64,000 bases of DNA from Claveliimonas monacensis (GCF_014982975.1 NZ_JADCKL010000004.1:163793-227792); one strand, 5' to 3'; counted from the first letter of the stretch, positions 37,537-46,428 are shown. Program-made: numbers and translations. Notes: generated by a model not told the origin, from the letters alone.

Positions 37537-37565
37537 TTTACATTTTATCTGCCGGGTGCTATGAT
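37537..37565 (+). promoter_or_regulatory. Promoter of the AraC gene at the corrinoid operon
   Basis: TTTACA (37537-37542), 17 bases, TATGAT (37560-37565) in the 124-base space between the divergent methyltransferase operon and the AraC gene. Confidence 0.6.
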
Positions 37566-37625
37566 CTACATGTCTGTTATGGTAGAAAAAATGTCATATC
37601 TGGTAAAAGAAGGGAGGATTTCTCA

Positions 37626-38489
37626 TTGCTGCAGATCCCAAAGGAACTTTTCGTCACCAGATCCGTCCACAGAACGCTGGGACTGGATCCCAACAACTCT
37701 ATCCTAAGCTGTGGATTTATCCACCACACCCGCCATCTCCCCCAGAACGAAAATCTGGTTTTTAAATACTATGGCGCCCTTCTTCTCCTGAGCGGGGAGG
37801 GCACCTACATTGACAGAGACGGAAAAAGCACCCGGATCTATCCCGGATGCTTTATACAGCGTATTCCCTATGTCCGCCATTCCACCATCACAAAGGAGGA
37901 TGGGAAATGGCTGGAGTTTTTTGTCTGTTTTGGGTATGAGACCTACCGGACCCTCACCCACATGGGGCTCCTCCAGGACCAGCCGGTTCTCTGCCCAGGT
38001 CTTAACCAGTCCCTTCTGGACCGGTGCCTTTTATTCTACGACCACCTGGAGCACTCCTCCCCGGAGCAGCTCCCCTACCTGCTTCTGGAGGCTCAGCAGC
38101 TTGTCTTCGGCATCTATGACATGCACAGGAAGCAGAGTCTCCACCCATCTGTGCGCAGTCTCCTGTACCAGGCAAGAGACCTCCTTGGAAGCGGACAGAT
38201 CCCGGACGACAGCTGCCGGGGCACGGCTGAGTATCTGGGGCTTGGATATGAGAATTTCCGGAAGCTGTTCCGCCAGGAATTCCAGATCCCTCCCCACACC
38301 TACCTCATACAGAAGCGTCTGAACAACGCCAAGGAACTTCTCCTGCAGGACGATCTGTCCGTACAGGAGATCGCCGCACGGACAGGCTATCCGGACAGCT
38401 TCTCCTTCTCCAAGCAGTTCAAAAAGTACACCACCCTGACGCCCCGCCAGTTCCGGGCCCTGCACCAGGTGCCCGGGGCGGGCAAATAG
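37626..38489 (+). CDS. AraC family regulator (TTG start)
   Basis: 287-residue regulator. The start is taken as TTG at 37626, with GGGAGG ending 8 bases upstream; no ATG gives a complete N-terminus. A cupin-like sensor domain (YYGALLLLSGEGTYIDRDGKS, about 40-130) precedes two C-terminal HTH units (LGLGYENFRKLFRQEFQIPP and TGYPDSFSFSKQFKKYTTLTP). It is divergent from the corrinoid methyl-transfer operon and is its likely substrate-responsive regulator. A much longer open frame reaching back to 36003 is a shadow of the methyltransferase genes. Confidence 0.85.
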   Translation: MLQIPKELFVTRSVHRTLGLDPNNSILSCGFIHHTRHLPQNENLVFKYYGALLLLSGEGTYIDRDGKSTRIYPGCFIQRIPYVRHSTITKEDGKWLEFFVCFGYETYRTLTHMGLLQDQPVLCPGLNQSLLDRCLLFYDHLEHSSPEQLPYLLLEAQQLVFGIYDMHRKQSLHPSVRSLLYQARDLLGSGQIPDDSCRGTAEYLGLGYENFRKLFRQEFQIPPHTYLIQKRLNNAKELLLQDDLSVQEIAARTGYPDSFSFSKQFKKYTTLTPRQFRALHQVPGAGK

Positions 38490-38496
38490 CTTTGTC

Positions 38497-39294
38497 TTAC
38501 AGCTTTTTCGACTTCTCTGTGGCTGCGTTGACGCACGCCATGACCGTTCCTCTCATGCCGCCTTTTTCCAGCATCTCGCAGCCTTCGATGGTGGTTCCTC
38601 CGGGGGAGGTGACCATATCTTTGAGCTGGCCCGGATGTATATCCATATCAAGGATCATCTTCGCCGTGCCAAGGCATGTCTGCGCTGCCAGGCGGTAGGC
38701 TGTAGCCCGGGGAAGTCCCTGCTTCACGCCGCCGTCAGCCATGGCTTCAATGAACATGGCCGCGTAGGCCGGACCGCCGCCGCTCAGGCCGCAAACTGCA
38801 TCGATAAGTTTCTCCGGCACCTGTTCCACGACGCCGATGGAGCTAAAGAGCTCCTCCGCTGCAGTCATCTCGTCCGCAGTCAGGTCATTGTCAGAGCAGA
38901 GGGCGAAAGCCCCTTCAAATACCATGGCAGGCGCGTTTGGCATGGTACGCAGAATGCGCGGGCATCCTTTGATCATTCCCCGCAATCTCTCCGCCGTGAC
39001 GCCTGCCACGATGGAGATGACTGCCTTGCCGTCCAGGGCATCCTGGCACTGAGCCAGCGTCTGCTCTGCATACTGAGGTTTCACTGCCAGCAGGATCAGG
39101 TCGCTGTTCCGGCACACATCCGCACAGTCTGCCCCAAGGCTCACGCCCCATCCCTCTGCCTTCTCCATCGCTGCGGGGCTGACATCGTAGACCATGGCAT
39201 TTTCTTTTGCCAGCACCCCGCTCTTAAGAGCGCCGTGGAGGATGGCTCCTCCCATGTTTCCGCATCCGATCCATCCGATTTTCTTTGTGATCAT
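38497..39294 (-). CDS. proC: Pyrroline-5-carboxylate reductase
   Basis: 265-residue cytosolic enzyme that reduces pyrroline-5-carboxylate to proline with NAD(P)H. Rossmann motif IGWIGCGNMGGAI at about residues 7-19; conserved C-terminal signature VEQVPEKLIDAVCGLSGGGPAY and the TSPGGTTIEG motif near 228. Length is normal. Its ATG overlaps the M20 amidohydrolase stop (ATGA), so it is co-translated with that gene. In this context it might act on another cyclic imine, but its sequence looks like ordinary ProC. Confidence 0.93.
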   Translation of the reverse strand: MITKKIGWIGCGNMGGAILHGALKSGVLAKENAMVYDVSPAAMEKAEGWGVSLGADCADVCRNSDLILLAVKPQYAEQTLAQCQDALDGKAVISIVAGVTAERLRGMIKGCPRILRTMPNAPAMVFEGAFALCSDNDLTADEMTAAEELFSSIGVVEQVPEKLIDAVCGLSGGGPAYAAMFIEAMADGGVKQGLPRATAYRLAAQTCLGTAKMILDMDIHPGQLKDMVTSPGGTTIEGCEMLEKGGMRGTVMACVNAATEKSKKL

Positions 39295-40574
39295 AGTATC
39301 ATTCCCTCCTGATTCTTTTTTGTCCTTTTTTCAAAATAATTTTTTTCGGTATTCCTTTCCATCCACAGCTTCGTTCCCTCCGCCATGCACCGGGCCGCGT
39401 ACAGCATGCCCTTCTGGCCGATACTCATCCCTGCCTGCCGGGCTGCTGCCCAGTGGTGGAGGGGCGTTCCCCTGCACATGGTGGCAGCGCTGAGGGTGAT
39501 GAGGGGAACCGTGTGGCTCACTTCCGCAGCGTCTGTCCCGATGGAGATTGGCACCGGCTCGTCCTCTAAAGGCTCCAGCCCGCGGAAGTACTCTCCGCCA
39601 TTGTCCAGCCCCGCCTCCCGGCTGATACGGCCAGCAAACTCCAGTTCCTCTTCTGTGTACACCGGCGTGGGGACCTTAGTCATGGCCTCATAATACAGTT
39701 CTGTCAGTCCCCGGTCGATCTTCATCTCTCTGCAGCTTGCCACCAGCTCGATCTCCACCGTGGTCCCTGTCATAAGAGCCGCTCCCCTGGCACAGTCATC
39801 CACCCGCCGGGATGCATCCTCCGTCCTTGCCCGCAAGCTGGAGCGGATAAAATAATTGGTCTTCGCCAGATCCGGGACTACATTGGCCGGCTGTCCGTTG
39901 TCTCTGTAGGCATAGTGCATCCGCACATCTGTGGGCACATGCTCCCGCAGATAGTTGACGCCCACATTCATAAGCTCCGCCGCATCCAGGGCGCTCCTGC
40001 CATCCTCCGGGGACCGGGAAGCGTGGGCGCTTACCCCGTGAAATGTGTAGTTCTTGATGTCCTGGGCCTGCCAGATGTCATTGCTGACCCGGTTTCTGTC
40101 AAAGGGATGCCATGTCACCGCAATATCCAGATCGTCAAAAACCCCAGCCTGATTCATAACGATCTTTCCGGACATGATCTCCTCTGCCGGGCATCCGTAT
40201 ACCCGCAGCGTCCCCGGCGCGCCTGTCTTTTCCATATCCGCCTTCAGGGCGCAGGCTGCCGCTGCAGCCCCGGCGCCAAGCAGGTTGTGTCCGCAGGCAT
40301 GCCCCAGCTCCGGCAGGGCATCATACTCTGCCAGGAACCCGATGCGCGGCCTCCCTTCTCCCCAGACAGCGGTAAACGCAGTGTCTATCCCCGCTGTCTT
40401 CTTCTCCACCTGGAAACCATTTTTCTCCAAAAAGGCGGCCAGGCAGGCGCTGGAAAGCTCTTCTTTGTAGGCGGTCTCCGGGTGCTGGAAAATATAGTCC
40501 GCAGTCCGGATCACATCTTCCCGGTGATCCGCCAGCCAGGCTGCGATCCGATTCTCCTTCTTTATATGGTCCAT
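39291..40574 (-). CDS. M20 family amidohydrolase (AbgB/aminoacylase-like)
   Basis: 427-residue metal-dependent amidase. Metal-site motifs: LAEYDALPELGHACGHNLLGAG (about 78-100), with the AHASRSPEDGRSALDAAELMNVG dimerisation domain following and a C-terminal STDAAEVSHTVPL-type motif (GTDAAEVSHTVPLITLSA). It is closest by eye to AbgB-type N-acyl or p-aminobenzoyl-glutamate hydrolases; the M20 fold also includes N-carbamoyl-amino-acid hydrolases, relevant because an ATC-hydrolase-like gene precedes it. Tightly linked to proC. Confidence 0.87.
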   Translation of the reverse strand: MDHIKKENRIAAWLADHREDVIRTADYIFQHPETAYKEELSSACLAAFLEKNGFQVEKKTAGIDTAFTAVWGEGRPRIGFLAEYDALPELGHACGHNLLGAGAAAAACALKADMEKTGAPGTLRVYGCPAEEIMSGKIVMNQAGVFDDLDIAVTWHPFDRNRVSNDIWQAQDIKNYTFHGVSAHASRSPEDGRSALDAAELMNVGVNYLREHVPTDVRMHYAYRDNGQPANVVPDLAKTNYFIRSSLRARTEDASRRVDDCARGAALMTGTTVEIELVASCREMKIDRGLTELYYEAMTKVPTPVYTEEELEFAGRISREAGLDNGGEYFRGLEPLEDEPVPISIGTDAAEVSHTVPLITLSAATMCRGTPLHHWAAARQAGMSIGQKGMLYAARCMAEGTKLWMERNTEKNYFEKRTKKNQEGMIL

Positions 40575-40622
40575 GTCCCTCTCCTTTCTCTTCTACAACT
40601 CACTCCTGACTCACTTCTTTTC

Positions 40623-41366
40623 TCATTTTTTGAGCGGGCCCTCCGGAAACGCTCCCTCCGGGTAGATCTCCTCCTGCGGGACTCGCTCCAGCACGTCCAG
40701 ATACTCCCTGCCGAACATGCCGGCAAACTCTGCCAGCGCCATGTCCACAGCCTTCTGTCCGTCTTCGCCCAGATCCTGAATGAGCGTGCGGCTGATGGCA
40801 GCCTTTATGTGGGCCGTGTGGAACGTAAAATCTTTCATACAGGAAGTGCCCAGCTCCCTCTTCTTGGCCGCCAGAGCCTCATTTTCCACCGGCGTCAGGG
40901 CACACCCCCAGTCAAACTCACAGCGCTGCCCGCCCCAGCTCATGGGTTCTGTCATCTGAGTACAGACATAGGTGTCCTGATAGCCCTGGTACACCGCATT
41001 GTCCACATTGACACAGTAGAGTTTCCCGTACTCCGTAAGGCCATGCTTCTTCCATGCGTCACACCAGGCGCATTTTGAGATGTACGTCCGAAGGGCAGGC
41101 TGGATGCCGATCTGTCCGAATTCCATCTGTCCGTCGTAATCCGGCTTCCACTCCCCGTAGGCCTGGTTCGTCAACGTGTTTATCTCATCTCCCCGCTGGC
41201 GGGCGTTCCAGGCCATCCGGCGTCCGCGCTCCTTCCCGTAGATGGTCATGCCTTTAAGGATGGACTCTCTCCCCCTTTCCCCGCACAGTTCCACCCCATG
41301 TTTGGCCATAAGGGCAAACAGCACTGCGTGGTGTTCAATACAGCAGCATACCGTTTCTTTTGACAT
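40623..41366 (-). CDS. L-2-amino-thiazoline-4-carboxylate (ATC) hydrolase-like protein
   Basis: 247-residue cytoplasmic protein that looks like the ATC_hydrolase family: a short helical N-terminus (AVLFALMAKHGVELCGERG), a central Cys-containing CAWCDAWKKHGLTEYGKLYC stretch and FDWGCALTPVEN near residue 170. ATC hydrolases open 2-aminothiazoline-4-carboxylate on the way to cysteine. The ATG at 41366 has AAAGGAG upstream. It lies between a PucR regulator and an M20 amidohydrolase, the enzyme class expected for the next step. Family membership is judged from memory of the motif pattern and is moderately sure; the true substrate is open. Confidence 0.6.
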   Translation of the reverse strand: MSKETVCCCIEHHAVLFALMAKHGVELCGERGRESILKGMTIYGKERGRRMAWNARQRGDEINTLTNQAYGEWKPDYDGQMEFGQIGIQPALRTYISKCAWCDAWKKHGLTEYGKLYCVNVDNAVYQGYQDTYVCTQMTEPMSWGGQRCEFDWGCALTPVENEALAAKKRELGTSCMKDFTFHTAHIKAAISRTLIQDLGEDGQKAVDMALAEFAGMFGREYLDVLERVPQEEIYPEGAFPEGPLKK

Positions 41367-41406
41367 TTCTTCTTCTCCTTTCCTCTTACCTTTTTCAGTC
41401 CGTGTA

Positions 41407-42546
41407 CTAAAAATCCCCTGTCTCCAGCTGGAGAATATAAAAAGCCACCATGATTCTGACCCTGTTCTCATTGCTCAGTATATCATATCCCAGCACTTCT
41501 TTGATCTTGTTCAGCTTGTAAGTCAGGGTATTTTTGTGACAGTACAGCGCTTCCGCTGTGCAGACTGTGCTGCAGTCGTTTTCAAAATAGGCTTTCAGGA
41601 TTTTTACATATTCTGTCCTGTGCTCCCTGTCATACTCCATCAGCTTTCCCAGCACTTCCCGGACAAAATCCGGATAGATGGCTGTCTCTTTCACATCTGT
41701 GAGGATCTTGTAGATCCCCAGCTCATCGTAGGCCAGAAAGTTCCTGGGGATGGTCGTCTTTGTCAGCTGGTAGGCGGTGTAAGCATTCTCGTAGGACCGG
41801 TGGATATCTTTCATGCGGCCCACTGTGGTGCCGGCTCCGATATAGAGGTTGGGGTCTTCCCCGGACAGCCTTCGGAACTGATCCCGGAGCCATTCTCCCC
41901 GGTAGCCCGCTGCCAGGATGATCAGCTTTCCCTCCTCCTCGTAAAAGATGGTCTTTTCCATGGAAAAATGCAGTTTTCTCTGAATGTCCTCCAGCAGGCG
42001 GTTTCCTCGCTCCGTATCATAGGCGTGACAGCTCATGATGATGACTGTGTAGGAGAGATCCCTGGGGAATCCGTTCCGCTCCAGATGGTTCATATAGAGC
42101 TCTTCATTTTCCGGATAAAAGATAGCATTTTTCATAGCTGTGACCAGGTTGGTCTCCCTCTGCTCGTTCTTCAGCAGGATCTCGGAAAATTTCCTCATAA
42201 TGTCAATGTACGGGGTCTTCCAGGAAGCCGAAAAGAGAGGCAGTTTTCTCTCATTGCACCAGTCGATGATCTCTCCTGGAAATTCTTTCCCTTCCCGGAC
42301 TGCGATGATCACCCCTCCGGCTCCCGCTCTGTCCATGGTCTCCAAAAATTCTTTCAGCCACTCTTCTGATTTATAATTCAGTCCAGAGTTAAAGACCAGC
42401 TCGTCTCCGTGGAGAAACTGGGCAAGCTCGCTGCCCTCCACCGTGTGGATCCAGCTGATCTTCCTGTCATAGCAGGAAGCCGTGTGAAGTTTTACTTCGT
42501 ATTCCGGGCGTATCTCCCTGTACAAATATTGCAATTCAACTGCCAT
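41407..42546 (-). CDS. PucR/CdaR-type transcriptional regulator
   Basis: 379-residue regulator. The N-terminal half (about 1-150) fits a purine-catabolism-regulator sensing domain (GAGGVIIAVREGKEFPGEIIDWC); a GGDEF-like middle (VIIMSCHAYDTERGNR to YIGAGTTVGRMKDIHRSYENA) and a C-terminal PucR HTH (YCHKNTLTYKLNKIKEVLGYDI) follow. The ATG at 42546 has AAAGGAG 9 bases upstream. It probably activates the ATC-hydrolase/M20/proC genes downstream and perhaps the ECF transporter cassette upstream. Effector unknown. Confidence 0.88.
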   Translation of the reverse strand: MAVELQYLYREIRPEYEVKLHTASCYDRKISWIHTVEGSELAQFLHGDELVFNSGLNYKSEEWLKEFLETMDRAGAGGVIIAVREGKEFPGEIIDWCNERKLPLFSASWKTPYIDIMRKFSEILLKNEQRETNLVTAMKNAIFYPENEELYMNHLERNGFPRDLSYTVIIMSCHAYDTERGNRLLEDIQRKLHFSMEKTIFYEEEGKLIILAAGYRGEWLRDQFRRLSGEDPNLYIGAGTTVGRMKDIHRSYENAYTAYQLTKTTIPRNFLAYDELGIYKILTDVKETAIYPDFVREVLGKLMEYDREHRTEYVKILKAYFENDCSTVCTAEALYCHKNTLTYKLNKIKEVLGYDILSNENRVRIMVAFYILQLETGDF

Positions 42547-42608
42547 AGATAAACTCTCCTTTGTATATAAGGATATCATTTTTGTGCTCGGATCACAATT
42601 ATTTTCCA

Positions 42609-42636
42609 AATATATGTATCAAAAAAATATATTCAA
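42609..42636 (-). promoter_or_regulatory. Promoter of the PucR gene
   Basis: Minus-strand TTGAAT (42631-42636), 16 bases, TATATT (42609-42614), about 60 bases upstream of the start codon. Confidence 0.5.
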
Positions 42637-42733
42637 AGAATTCCCCCTGTGCTATATTGTACTCGGAATACAAAATATATAAAAATAGCCCCGAATTTGT
42701 ATTTCCATCACGATTTCCAATTTCCAGATTATA

Positions 42734-42770
42734 AAAAGAAACAGCGTGCGATCTGCACGCTGTTTCTTTT
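42734..42770 (-). terminator. Intrinsic terminator after the ECF transporter operon
   Basis: AAAAGAAACAGCGTGC (42734-42749) and GCACGCTGTTTCTTTT (42755-42770) are perfect complements with a five-base loop; A/T-rich flanks make it work in either direction. It ends the leftward tudS-ecf transcript. Confidence 0.85.
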
Positions 42771-42785
42771 ATACATATACATATC

Positions 42786-43586
42786 TTATACCAGCAGGCC
42801 TGCAGCAATGACCGCTGACGTCATGACCAGGATCACCAGATAAGCGGTTCTGTCCTTTGATGTGTAGACCAGCTCCCTGTATCTGGTACGGCTTCCTGCA
42901 TCTGTATATCCCCTGGCCTCCATGGCCATGGCAAGGTCGGCAGACCTGCGGATGGCAGATACGAACAGAGGCACTACGAGGGGCATAACTTTTCCCATTC
43001 TCTTAACCACATTTCCGCTGTGAAAATCCACTCCCCGTGAAGCCTGGGCATCCATAATAATATTGACTTCCTCAATAAACACAGGAATGAAGCGAAATGC
43101 AATGGACACCATCATGGCCATTTCATGGACCGGTACTTTTATTTTTTCCAGAAAGCCAAGACTTTTTTCCAGCCCCGCCGCCATCTGCGTCGGCGTGGTC
43201 GTGTAGGCCAGAAGCGAGGCCATAAGAACCATCAAAACGATCCTGGACACAAGCCGGACTGCCTTCAGAAGCCCTTCCTGAGACACAGTAAAAATCCCTA
43301 TAGAGAAAAGCGCTCTCCCATCTGTAATCAGACTCTGGAAAACAAAGGTGAAGAGCAAAAGAAGAGCAAATCCTCTCAGCCCTTTCAGGATATAACTCCA
43401 CGGTATAGCGGCAAGTCTGTAAAGGATCAGAAGATAGACCAGGCAGGGAATGTACACGATTGGATTTTCCACAAAAAACAGGGCTATAATATAGAGCAGT
43501 GTGCCTGCCAGCTTTGTGCGGCAGTCCATCTGGTGAATGACAGAGGCTTTATTATAATATTTGCCTATTGTGATATCTCTAAGCAT
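42786..43586 (-). CDS. ecfT: Energy-coupling factor transporter transmembrane protein EcfT
   Basis: 266-residue membrane scaffold that couples ATPases to the substrate-binding S component. About five to six helices; coupling motifs near the end (SRGVDFHSGNVVKRMGKVMP and MAMEARGYTDAG) bind EcfA grooves. Start taken as ATG at 43586, with GAGAGGTGG upstream; a GTG at 43595 is an alternative. It overlaps the ecfA2 gene. Operon order is tudS-like, S component, ecfA1, ecfA2, ecfT. Confidence 0.92.
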   Translation of the reverse strand: MLRDITIGKYYNKASVIHQMDCRTKLAGTLLYIIALFFVENPIVYIPCLVYLLILYRLAAIPWSYILKGLRGFALLLLFTFVFQSLITDGRALFSIGIFTVSQEGLLKAVRLVSRIVLMVLMASLLAYTTTPTQMAAGLEKSLGFLEKIKVPVHEMAMMVSIAFRFIPVFIEEVNIIMDAQASRGVDFHSGNVVKRMGKVMPLVVPLFVSAIRRSADLAMAMEARGYTDAGSRTRYRELVYTSKDRTAYLVILVMTSAVIAAGLLV

Positions 43587-44445
43587 TTGTTCCACCTCTC
43601 CTGTCTGTTACTGCGTTAAAAATCTCTTCCGCCGCTTTCTCCTCATCGCAGACAAGCCTTTCAACGGGGATACCCTTCTGCTGCATTTTCCACAGAGTTT
43701 CCATGATCTGGGGCATTTCCAGGCCCGCTCCATCCAGCAGCTCCTTTTGCGAAAAGACATCCTCCGGACTTCCGTCCATACATACAGTCCCGTCCAGAAA
43801 CACGACAACCCGGTCCGCGTATTCGGAAATCTCCTCCATGGAGTGAGAGACGAGGATTATAGTTGTGCCATTTCCCTGCATTTCCCTGAGAAGTGCAAAG
43901 AGCTGCCTTTTTGAATAGGGATCGAGTCCTGCCGTCGGCTCGTCCAGCACCAGTACCTCCGGCCCCATAGCCAGGACGCCGGCAATGGCTACACGGCGCA
44001 TCTGCCCTCCGGACAGCTCATAGGGTGAGGAGGAAAAAAGCTCCTCTCCAATCCCCACTTTCTCCAGGGCTTTTCTGGCCATGTCCTCTGCCTGGCTCTT
44101 GTCGGCCCCCATATTTTGGGGACCAAAAGCCACATCGTCCAAAACGGTTCTGGAAAAGAGCTGATGCTCCGGATACTGAAAGACAAGTCCAACTTTCTGC
44201 CGGAGTTTCCCCAGAGGATATTTTTTGGCATAGATGGGTTGTCCCCGGTATTTTATATCTCCCGAGTCAGCCCGGAGAAGTCCGTTTAAGTGTCTGACAA
44301 ATGTGCTTTTGCCGGATCCGGACCGCCCTGCCAGAGCGAGGAACTCGCCCTCCTCAATAGAAAGAGTGACGTCCCGGAGAGCATGTACTGCCTCCTCGCC
44401 GGATGACGGATATGTGTAGTTCAGCTTTTCAATTTCCATCAACAT
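43579..44445 (-). CDS. ecfA2: ECF transporter ATPase EcfA2
   Basis: 288-residue ATPase: Walker A GRSGSGKST, Q-loop VFQYPEHQLF (the EHQLF variant is typical of EcfA2), signature LSGGQMRR, Walker B VLVLDEPTAGLD and switch LVSHSMEE. It pairs with EcfA1, whose gene overlaps its start by seven bases. Together with EcfT it energises the S component encoded in the same operon, and could also be shared with S components elsewhere in the genome. Confidence 0.93.
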   Translation of the reverse strand: MLMEIEKLNYTYPSSGEEAVHALRDVTLSIEEGEFLALAGRSGSGKSTFVRHLNGLLRADSGDIKYRGQPIYAKKYPLGKLRQKVGLVFQYPEHQLFSRTVLDDVAFGPQNMGADKSQAEDMARKALEKVGIGEELFSSSPYELSGGQMRRVAIAGVLAMGPEVLVLDEPTAGLDPYSKRQLFALLREMQGNGTTIILVSHSMEEISEYADRVVVFLDGTVCMDGSPEDVFSQKELLDGAGLEMPQIMETLWKMQQKGIPVERLVCDEEKAAEEIFNAVTDRRGGTNA

Positions 44446-45302
44446 ATCTGTTCACCTCTGTATATCCTCTCCATCTGCTCTGCCAGATCTTCCGGCTCCA
44501 TAACCGGAAGACGGACAGGCAGGCCCTTTTTTCTGAGGGAATATGCCAGCCTTGTTACCGGAGGAAGCTCCATACGATACTTCTCTAAGAGTTCCGGCTC
44601 CCTGAAAAGTTCTTCCGGGGTGCCGCTCTCTGCCACAATCCCGTGATCCATGACAAAAATTTTATCCGCATGGGCTACTTCATCCATGAAATGGGTGATC
44701 AGGATGATCGTAATTCCCTGCTTTTCGTTCAGTTCCCGCGCGATCCCGATGACTTCTCTGCGTGCCTTTGGGTCCAGCATGGCTGTGGCCTCATCCAGCA
44801 CAAGACATTCAGGGGAGACCGCCACCGCCCCTGCAATCGCCGTCTTCTGTTTCTGACCGCCAGAAAGGCTGCCCGGATTGGCCTGACGCTTGTCGGTCAT
44901 CCGGACAGCCTCCAGGCTCCGGTCAATCCTGTCCTGCATTTGTTCCCGCGGGATCTGCATATTCTCAAGTCCAAAGGAGATATCTTCTTCCACTGTTGCG
45001 CCTATGATCTGGTTATCAGGGTTTTGAAATACCATACACACGGTCCTGCGGATCTGTCCCAGATTCTTATGGTCACTGGTAGGAAGCTCATTGATCCACA
45101 CAGTGCCCTCAGCCGGAAACAGAAGCCCGTTAAAATGTTTTGCCAATGTTGATTTCCCCGATCCATTGTGCCCGATGATGGCAATAAATTCCCCCTTATC
45201 AATCTCCATATCCACATGGTCCAGCGCTTTAACAGAAATCGTATCTTCTTCAGTTTTTCCATACTTTAAATAGGAGTGGACAAGATTTGATACTTTTATC
45301 AT
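44439..45302 (-). CDS. ecfA1: ECF transporter ATPase EcfA1
   Basis: 287-residue ATPase: Walker A GHNGSGKST, Q-loop VFQNPDNQII (EcfA1 type), signature LSGGQKQK, Walker B CLVLDEATAMLD, switch LITHFMDE. The ribosome site is poor and the start lies 2 bases after the S-component stop, so translation is probably coupled. Partner of EcfA2 in the heterodimer. Confidence 0.93.
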   Translation of the reverse strand: MIKVSNLVHSYLKYGKTEEDTISVKALDHVDMEIDKGEFIAIIGHNGSGKSTLAKHFNGLLFPAEGTVWINELPTSDHKNLGQIRRTVCMVFQNPDNQIIGATVEEDISFGLENMQIPREQMQDRIDRSLEAVRMTDKRQANPGSLSGGQKQKTAIAGAVAVSPECLVLDEATAMLDPKARREVIGIARELNEKQGITIILITHFMDEVAHADKIFVMDHGIVAESGTPEELFREPELLEKYRMELPPVTRLAYSLRKKGLPVRLPVMEPEDLAEQMERIYRGEQIC

Positions 45303-45304
45303 TT

Positions 45305-45868
45305 TTATTTTTCTTTCTTAAAATTCTGCATAATGGACATTGGAAGCCACTTCACAATCGCCCAGGCAATGACAAGAGTTCCCACCTTATCGATCAGGTT
45401 GGATGCTATATTCCTCAGGAAGGAAGCAGCAAAGATAGACTGTCCGCTCTGCACCAGCCCCATAACAAGGACATCGGAGAAAGATCCGTTCAGTCCGCCG
45501 TACACAAAGATGCCGATAGGTGTACCGATAACCGGGCATACCACACTAAGTACAAGACCAAGAATGATAGCCACCGGCAGGGTAAATTTAAATTTCTTTA
45601 CAGTAAATCCAACGATCAGCGCCACTGCAATGCTGACGAGACAGAACGGGATATCTGTAACGCTGTACATAAGTCCTGTAATGATATTTGTGAGGGCTCC
45701 TACTACAGCTCCCGGAAGCGGACCTACAAGAGCTGCCACCAGGACTGTTCCCAGTGTGTCCAGGTAAAGCGGAATTCCAAGGGCACTTGTGACAATTCCA
45801 AGGACAATATTGACTGCGATAGCGATACCGCAGAAGGCTGTTACGTATACTTTCCTATTTGTTTTCAT
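45305..45868 (-). CDS. ECF transporter substrate-binding S component (CD3073-like)
   Basis: 187-residue integral membrane protein of about six helices that captures the substrate. It has an S-component-like pattern (LGIPLYLDTLGTVLVAALVGPLPGAVVGAL) and resembles, as I recall, the Clostridioides difficile CD3073 type that pairs with a TudS-related protein. The ATG at 45868 has AAAGGA 9 bases upstream. It is 5 bases after the desulfidase-like gene, so the imported compound may be a thiolated base or similar; this is inference. Confidence 0.78.
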   Translation of the reverse strand: MKTNRKVYVTAFCGIAIAVNIVLGIVTSALGIPLYLDTLGTVLVAALVGPLPGAVVGALTNIITGLMYSVTDIPFCLVSIAVALIVGFTVKKFKFTLPVAIILGLVLSVVCPVIGTPIGIFVYGGLNGSFSDVLVMGLVQSGQSIFAASFLRNIASNLIDKVGTLVIAWAIVKWLPMSIMQNFKKEK

Positions 45869-45873
45869 GATAC

Positions 45874-46428
45874 TCATTCCTTTCCATTTTCTCCGCCGCA
45901 CAGATATGCGACTGTTTCCTGCATCGTAAATATCGGAAGCTGAATATTTCTTTCCCTGAGCATTCTGCTGATCTCTTCCATAAAGACACCCATCTCCTGC
46001 TCCATCGTCAGTCTCTTCACTTTCTTCTGAACTTTGTCAAGATCAGACAGCTCTCCTCCCCAGTCCCCTCTGCAGGTGAGGCTTCTGCCACAGCTGGGGC
46101 TTCCTTCCACCGAGACAATACCAATAAGCTGAAATTTCTTCGGGTTTCCGGCATATTCTTCGATCTGCATCAGTACAGGCTCAAACAATTTCCGGCATGT
46201 ATCCCGGTAAAATGGATGTGCAAACTGGTCTTTTACATGCCCCCATCTTCTGGATCCATACATGACAAACTCCGGACATGGCAGCTGGATAACCTGCACA
46301 TCCTGTCTGACGATCTCTTCCAGAAGTCTGGCACGGAGTTCATACTCCTCCTTCAGTTCACTTTCATCCTGCTCCACCTTGGCTGCTTTGTTCAAAATAC
46401 AATGTGAAACAAATATGATTTTCTGCAT
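45874..46428 (-). CDS. TudS-related putative desulfidase (CD3072-like, DUF523 relative)
   Basis: 184-residue cytoplasmic protein related to thiouracil desulfidase TudS, which removes sulfur from 2-thiouracil with a [4Fe-4S] cluster. Conserved Cys sites: SHCILN at residue 10, QLPCPEFVMYG near 53, and SVEGSPSCGRSLTCRGDWGGE near 108-116. Start at 46428 has AAAGG 9 bases upstream. First gene of an operon with a complete ECF importer, implying uptake then desulfuration. The identification is based on Cys pattern and operon; the substrate is not known. Confidence 0.78.
   Translation of the reverse strand: MQKIIFVSHCILNKAAKVEQDESELKEEYELRARLLEEIVRQDVQVIQLPCPEFVMYGSRRWGHVKDQFAHPFYRDTCRKLFEPVLMQIEEYAGNPKKFQLIGIVSVEGSPSCGRSLTCRGDWGGELSDLDKVQKKVKRLTMEQEMGVFMEEISRMLRERNIQLPIFTMQETVAYLCGGENGKE

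Noticed and set aside
36003..37625. 828-codon plus-strand open frame extending the AraC gene upstream
   Set aside because: Only the part after 37626 looks like a regulator. The upstream part is the antisense shadow of the methyltransferase and corrinoid-protein genes, which have clear motifs on the minus strand.
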